Source of the DNA: Bacillota bacterium
Lineage (GTDB): Bacteria > Bacillota > Clostridia > Lachnospirales > Cellulosilyticaceae
Assembly: GCA_023436395.1 (NCBI GenBank)
Contig: JAEZJJ010000019.1
Span: 1 to 8,602 of the forward strand
DNA: 8,602 nt
Reading direction: 5' to 3'
A model generated the notes under the pieces. The model did no database searches. It was not told the origin of the DNA and saw nothing but the letters and a program-made list of their open reading frames with translations. Positions 5,846 through 8,602 of this stretch are shown in pieces (position 1 is the stretch's first letter; each line of letters begins with the position of its first letter). The position numbers and the translations under genes were made by a program.

Positions 5846-7090
5846 ATGAAAAAGGTTAGTCTATATCATAACTTTATTAAGCCCTATGCCTTTTATCTCT
5901 TATTAAGTTTAGCTCTTATAGGAATGACAGGGTGTAATACCCAAAAAACACAAAAGCCAACGATAGAAGTGAATGGTCACTTAGAAGAAACACCATCACC
6001 TACTATACAAGAAGAACTTTCAGAGGTACCTGAAGAAACAGAGACGCCAGAGCCAATAGAGTCAACTCAGCCAATAGAAAAACCCATAGAGCAGCCCACA
6101 CAGGACAAAGTGGCAAAGGCAGAAATCCATTTTATAGATACAGGAAATTCTGACGCCATCCTTATTAAAGCAGATCAGGAAGCTATGCTTATTGATGGTG
6201 GGGATAATGATGATGAACAGTTAGTAGTGAATTATCTTAAAAAGCAAGGCATTACTGAACTCAAGTACGTTGTTGCTACTCACCCTCATGCAGATCATAT
6301 AGGTGGACTAGATGCCGTCATTAACAATGTAGCGGTTAAACAATTATTAGTTGTAAATGGCGATGCAGATACTAAGACCTATAGAGATTTTATCAATGCT
6401 GCTATGAATAAAGGTTTAAGTCCAAGTGTACCATTAGAGGATAGTCAGTTTACCTTAGGGAATTCCTACTTTACAGTCATGAATACCAATGGTGGTTCAG
6501 ATGCTAATAATCAGTCATTAGTAATTGAATATATAAATGACAAGGATCACCTCTTATTTATGGGGGATGCAGAAAAAGAAGTTGAGGAAGAAATTTTATC
6601 CAAGCTATCAAAAGTGGATTTATTAAAAGTGGGACATCATGGTTCAAGTACGAGTACTACAAAGGCATTTCTAGAAAAAGTAAATCCAACTTATGCAGTT
6701 ATTCTATGTGGAAAAGATAATAAATATGGACACCCACACCGAGAGACCATGGTTAAATTAGAAGATATAGAAGTTCATAGAAATGATGAATGTGGTAATA
6801 TTATTTTTGAGTCTACCGGAAATGGGTTAGTCACAACATGTAAGGTAGGGAGCTATACACCTGGAAGCATAAGCACTTCAGAAAGTAGTACAACAAATAA
6901 TATAGCAAGTCAGACAACAAGCAATAAGGATTCCACTACTACAGGTAGTTCCAATATTGTTTATTGGACACCTAATGGAAAGAGTTATCATACGACTAAA
7001 GGGTGTTCTACATTAAGTAGAAGTAAAACAATCTTAAGTGGTAGTATAAGTGAAAGTGGTAAATATGATCCATGTGATCGATGTCACTAG
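5846..7090 (+). CDS. Predicted surface lipoprotein with ComEC-like metallo-beta-lactamase domain and C-terminal cysteine motif
   Basis: A 414-residue protein from the preferred start; an upstream in-frame ATG at 5816 would add 10 residues. The signal peptide (MKK, then hydrophobic 16-26) ends in MTGC, with C30 as the likely lipidated cysteine. A Pro/Glu/Thr-rich linker (about 35-92) would span the cell wall. The metallo-beta-lactamase domain (about 94-335) resembles the C-terminal domain of competence protein ComEC. It carries HPHADH (H146, H148, D150, H151), MGDA (D241), GHHGS (H264, H265) and YGHPH (H296, H298), so the metal-binding set looks intact. A Ser/Thr/Asn-rich linker leads to a final module (about 372-414), YWTPNGKSYHTTKGC followed by CDRCH, with H382, C387, C410, C413 and H414, probably a small zinc site like that of Ada. 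Homologues are secreted hydrolases, probably of nucleic acid or another phosphodiester; the substrate is unknown. It is a single-gene unit. Confidence 0.82.
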   Translation: MKKVSLYHNFIKPYAFYLLLSLALIGMTGCNTQKTQKPTIEVNGHLEETPSPTIQEELSEVPEETETPEPIESTQPIEKPIEQPTQDKVAKAEIHFIDTGNSDAILIKADQEAMLIDGGDNDDEQLVVNYLKKQGITELKYVVATHPHADHIGGLDAVINNVAVKQLLVVNGDADTKTYRDFINAAMNKGLSPSVPLEDSQFTLGNSYFTVMNTNGGSDANNQSLVIEYINDKDHLLFMGDAEKEVEEEILSKLSKVDLLKVGHHGSSTSTTKAFLEKVNPTYAVILCGKDNKYGHPHRETMVKLEDIEVHRNDECGNIIFESTGNGLVTTCKVGSYTPGSISTSESSTTNNIASQTTSNKDSTTTGSSNIVYWTPNGKSYHTTKGCSTLSRSKTILSGSISESGKYDPCDRCH

Positions 7091-7128
7091 AAATATAAAA
7101 AGATAAATAAGCAGATTAGAGGCTATGT

Positions 7129-7189
7129 AATGAACCAACCCCGAAAAGTTAGAACAAAAACCTAACAAATAAGAGGTTGGTTCATTTTT
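7129..7189 (+). terminator. Intrinsic terminator after the lipoprotein gene
   Basis: AATGAACCAAC (7129-7139) and GTTGGTTCATT (7176-7186) form a perfect 11-bp stem, with an inner GTTAG/CTAAC stem (7148-7152 with 7161-7165), and TTTTT at 7185-7189. Confidence 0.8.
7131..7184. repeat. 54-bp palindromic element resembling joined IS3-family ends
   Basis: The element runs from TGAACCAACC to GGTTGGTTCA. Its left part, TGAACCAACCCCGAAAAGTT, resembles the TGA-CTGACCCCCAAAAGTT type of terminal repeat known in IS3/IS150-group elements, as remembered. The right part, read in reverse, gives TGAACCAACCTCTTATTTGT followed by TAG, a degenerate copy. No transposase and no clear target duplication are present. 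Confidence 0.35.
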
Positions 7190-7219
7190 ATAGAATATAC
7201 TTCTAAGTCTATAAAAATA

Positions 7220-7248
7220 TTGAAAAGGATAGGTTGGAGATCTATACT
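7220..7248 (+). promoter_or_regulatory. Promoter of the GNAT gene
   Basis: TTGAAA (7220-7225), a 17-bp spacer and TATACT (7243-7248) each differ from consensus by one base. The start would be near 7255, with a leader of about 43 nt. Confidence 0.6.
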
Positions 7249-7284
7249 TAAAGGAATATATACAGGATAGTGATTAAATGATAT

Positions 7285-7290
7285 AGGAGG
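7285..7290 (+). promoter_or_regulatory. Ribosome binding site of the GNAT gene
   Basis: A full AGGAGG lies 7 nt before the ATG at 7298 and fixes the start; this is the strongest site in the window. Confidence 0.8.
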
Positions 7291-7297
7291 AAAGAAG

Positions 7298-7801
7298 ATG
7301 CTAAGATTAAGACCGTTTAAGATGGGTGATGCAAAGTATTTAATGAATTGGTTTACAGATGAAAGAAGTTTTAAAATGTGGAGTGCAGATAAATTTGACT
7401 ACCCACTATCTGAGGAGCAGCTTAGAAACTATAAAGAGATGTATGAAGAAGATGAGTTTGGATGGATTTTTATTGCTTTAGATGAAAAGGGCACACCAGT
7501 AGGACATTTACTGATGAGAATGGCAGACTATGAAAAAAATAGCGTACACTTTGGTTTTATCGTAGTAGATGCCAGTATGAGAGGTAAAGGGTATGGGAGT
7601 GAAATGGTGAGATTAGCTGTTCAATATGCCTTTGAAATATTAAAGGTGAAAATGGTGACTTTGGGAGTGTTTGATACTAATCCAGGGGCCCAGGCTTGCT
7701 ATAGAAAAGTAGGTTTTATAACAGAAAGTTATGATTTAGATGTTCTTACCTATAAAGATGAAAAATGGGGGATGTATAATATGGCTATAACTCATGAGTA
7801 G
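7298..7801 (+). CDS. GNAT-family N-acetyltransferase (RimJ/RimL-like)
   Basis: A 167-residue cytoplasmic protein, typical in length for a single GNAT domain, which transfers an acetyl group from acetyl-CoA to an amine. The fold is recognisable in order: LRLRPFKMGDAKYLMNWF at the amino end, strand GWIFIALDEKGTPVGHLLM (55-73), the strand and bulge VHFGFIVVD (83-91), the acetyl-CoA pyrophosphate loop R95-G-K-G-Y-G100, then TLGVFDTNPGAQACYRKVGF (121-140) with the conserved Asn, Tyr and GF of the family. The layout suits the RimJ/RimL-type group (Acetyltransf_3), which includes protein N-terminal and small-molecule acetyltransferases. Substrate cannot be assigned. It has its own promoter and shares a bidirectional terminator with the convergent gene, so no partner is implied. 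Confidence 0.85.
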   Translation: MLRLRPFKMGDAKYLMNWFTDERSFKMWSADKFDYPLSEEQLRNYKEMYEEDEFGWIFIALDEKGTPVGHLLMRMADYEKNSVHFGFIVVDASMRGKGYGSEMVRLAVQYAFEILKVKMVTLGVFDTNPGAQACYRKVGFITESYDLDVLTYKDEKWGMYNMAITHE

Positions 7802-7810
7802 GATGAAAGC

Positions 7811-7861
7811 AAAAAATCCTTAAAGTAGCTTAATCAAGATTAAGTAGCTTTGAGGATTTTT
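7811..7861. terminator. Bidirectional terminator between convergent genes
   Basis: The left side AAAATCCTTAAAG pairs with CTTTGAGGATTTT, and an inner TTAAT/ATTAA stem closes a CAAG loop, with a short mismatched segment between. A run of As at 7811-7816 and of Ts at 7857-7861 would serve both strands. Confidence 0.8.
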
Positions 7862-7880
7862 ATATTTAGCAGTTTATAAA

Positions 7881-8602
7881 CTATTTTGTATAGTTATCGA
7901 AGTAACCTTGAATGAAGATGATAGGAGTACCTTTATCACCACTTCCACTAGTTAAGTCTGAAAGTGAACCAATAAGATCAGTTAATCTTCTAGGAGTAGT
8001 ACCCTGAGCTGCCATGCTGCCTACAAGATTAGCTTCTTTATTACGAATATAATCAGAAATAGCTTCTTTAAGGGCATCACCACTTAAATCAGCAAAGTCA
8101 TTATCAGCTAAGTATTTAAGCTTAACTTCATTAGGCTGACCATCAAGTCCTTTTGTGTAAGCAGGAGAAACAACTGGATCTGCTAATTCCCATATCTTAC
8201 CTACAGGGTCTTTGAAAGCCCCATCGCCATATACCATAACTTCTACTATTTTACCAGTCTTATCTTTGAGTATAGTTTGTATACGGTCTACTACACTTTG
8301 GCAGTCACGAGGGAAAAGCTTTACGGTCTCTTCTGTAGCTTTATTAGATCCAAGAAGACCATAAGCTTCGTTATAGCCACTCCCGTCCATAGATGTACAT
8401 AGAATATCATCTAAGCCATAAACCGTTTCTGCTCCATTAGCTTTTAAAATACGTTTAGTACGAGCTCTTGTATGGATATCACAGGTAAGCACATGCTTAG
8501 TATAGTCTAAAATGGTTTTTGGCTGGTTAGAAAAAATAACTGTACATTCAGCACCACAAGATTCTACTAAGCTTTTATAGTAATCTATGTAATCAACACC
8601 TG
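7881..8602 (-). CDS. CofE-family protein (coenzyme F420-0:L-glutamate ligase-like), 5' end beyond the window
   Basis: The minus-strand frame stays open from the stop at 7881 to the right edge, giving 239 residues of the carboxyl part. A GTG at 8492 could look like a start, but homologous sequence continues upstream of it (GVDYIDYYKSLVE, then SNQPKTILDYTKHVLTCDIH), so that codon is an internal valine. Recognisable stretches are TCDIHTRARTKRILKANGAE, SGYNEAYGLLGSNKATEETV, VMVYGDGAFKDPVGKIWELA, the D-F-A-D-L segment and SGSGDKGTPIIFIQGYFDNY at the end. These match the long (about 390-400 residue) clostridial proteins assigned to the F420-0:gamma-glutamyl ligase family. Archaeal CofE adds glutamates to F420-0 using GTP. 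Clostridia are not expected to make F420, so the true substrate is open. No other cof gene is in the window. Confidence 0.85.
   Translation of the reverse strand, partial: GVDYIDYYKSLVESCGAECTVIFSNQPKTILDYTKHVLTCDIHTRARTKRILKANGAETVYGLDDILCTSMDGSGYNEAYGLLGSNKATEETVKLFPRDCQSVVDRIQTILKDKTGKIVEVMVYGDGAFKDPVGKIWELADPVVSPAYTKGLDGQPNEVKLKYLADNDFADLSGDALKEAISDYIRNKEANLVGSMAAQGTTPRRLTDLIGSLSDLTSGSGDKGTPIIFIQGYFDNYTK

Noticed and set aside
8490..8492. GTG start for a 203-residue protein on the minus strand
   Set aside because: The frame stays open to the right edge, and the sequence upstream of the GTG still matches the CofE-family proteins, so this codon is internal.
1..8602. CRISPR array, tRNA or rRNA genes, complete insertion sequence, prophage or defence genes
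   Set aside because: I looked on both strands for regularly spaced repeats, tRNA-like cloverleaf ends, rRNA motifs and transposase or phage proteins, and saw none.

Overview
The window reads as chromosomal DNA of a low-GC Gram-positive anaerobe of the Clostridia, most like Lachnospirales or relatives. The support is AT-rich DNA, GGAGG-type ribosome binding sites, sigma-A-like promoters, many intrinsic terminators, and protein sequences of clostridial type. The genus cannot be fixed from the sequence; a plant-polysaccharide degrader such as Cellulosilyticum is only a guess.

Layout. Bases 1-126 are a GC-richer, strongly self-complementary stretch without a convincing reading frame, probably the end of a structured RNA that enters from the left. 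Next come a divergent prolipoprotein diacylglyceryl transferase gene (lgt, 312-1091) and a GH94 disaccharide phosphorylase (1343-3736). An EamA-type transporter made of two matching halves (3899-4759) is probably co-transcribed with the NAD(H) pyrophosphatase gene nudC (4805-5629). A predicted surface lipoprotein with a ComEC-like metallo-beta-lactamase domain and a C-terminal cysteine motif follows (5846-7090), then a GNAT acetyltransferase (7298-7801). On the opposite strand, convergent with all of these, is the 3' part of a gene for a coenzyme F420-0:glutamate ligase (CofE) family protein, cut by the right edge (7881-8602).

Most genes are separate units. Intrinsic terminators are visible after lgt, the phosphorylase, nudC, the lipoprotein gene and GNAT (the last shared by the convergent pair), and plausible promoters precede five of the six complete transcription units or genes. 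The only clear two-gene unit is the transporter plus nudC. The genes do not form one pathway. One link is physical: the lipoprotein would need a diacylglyceryl transferase such as the one encoded by lgt. The phosphorylase would conserve energy from imported beta-linked disaccharides.

I found no complete, clearly new multi-gene system. The best leads are the structured stretch at the left edge, substitutions at key positions in Lgt and in the GH94 phosphorylase, the two-domain surface lipoprotein, a 54-bp palindrome resembling joined IS3-type ends, and a CofE-family gene in a lineage not expected to make F420.
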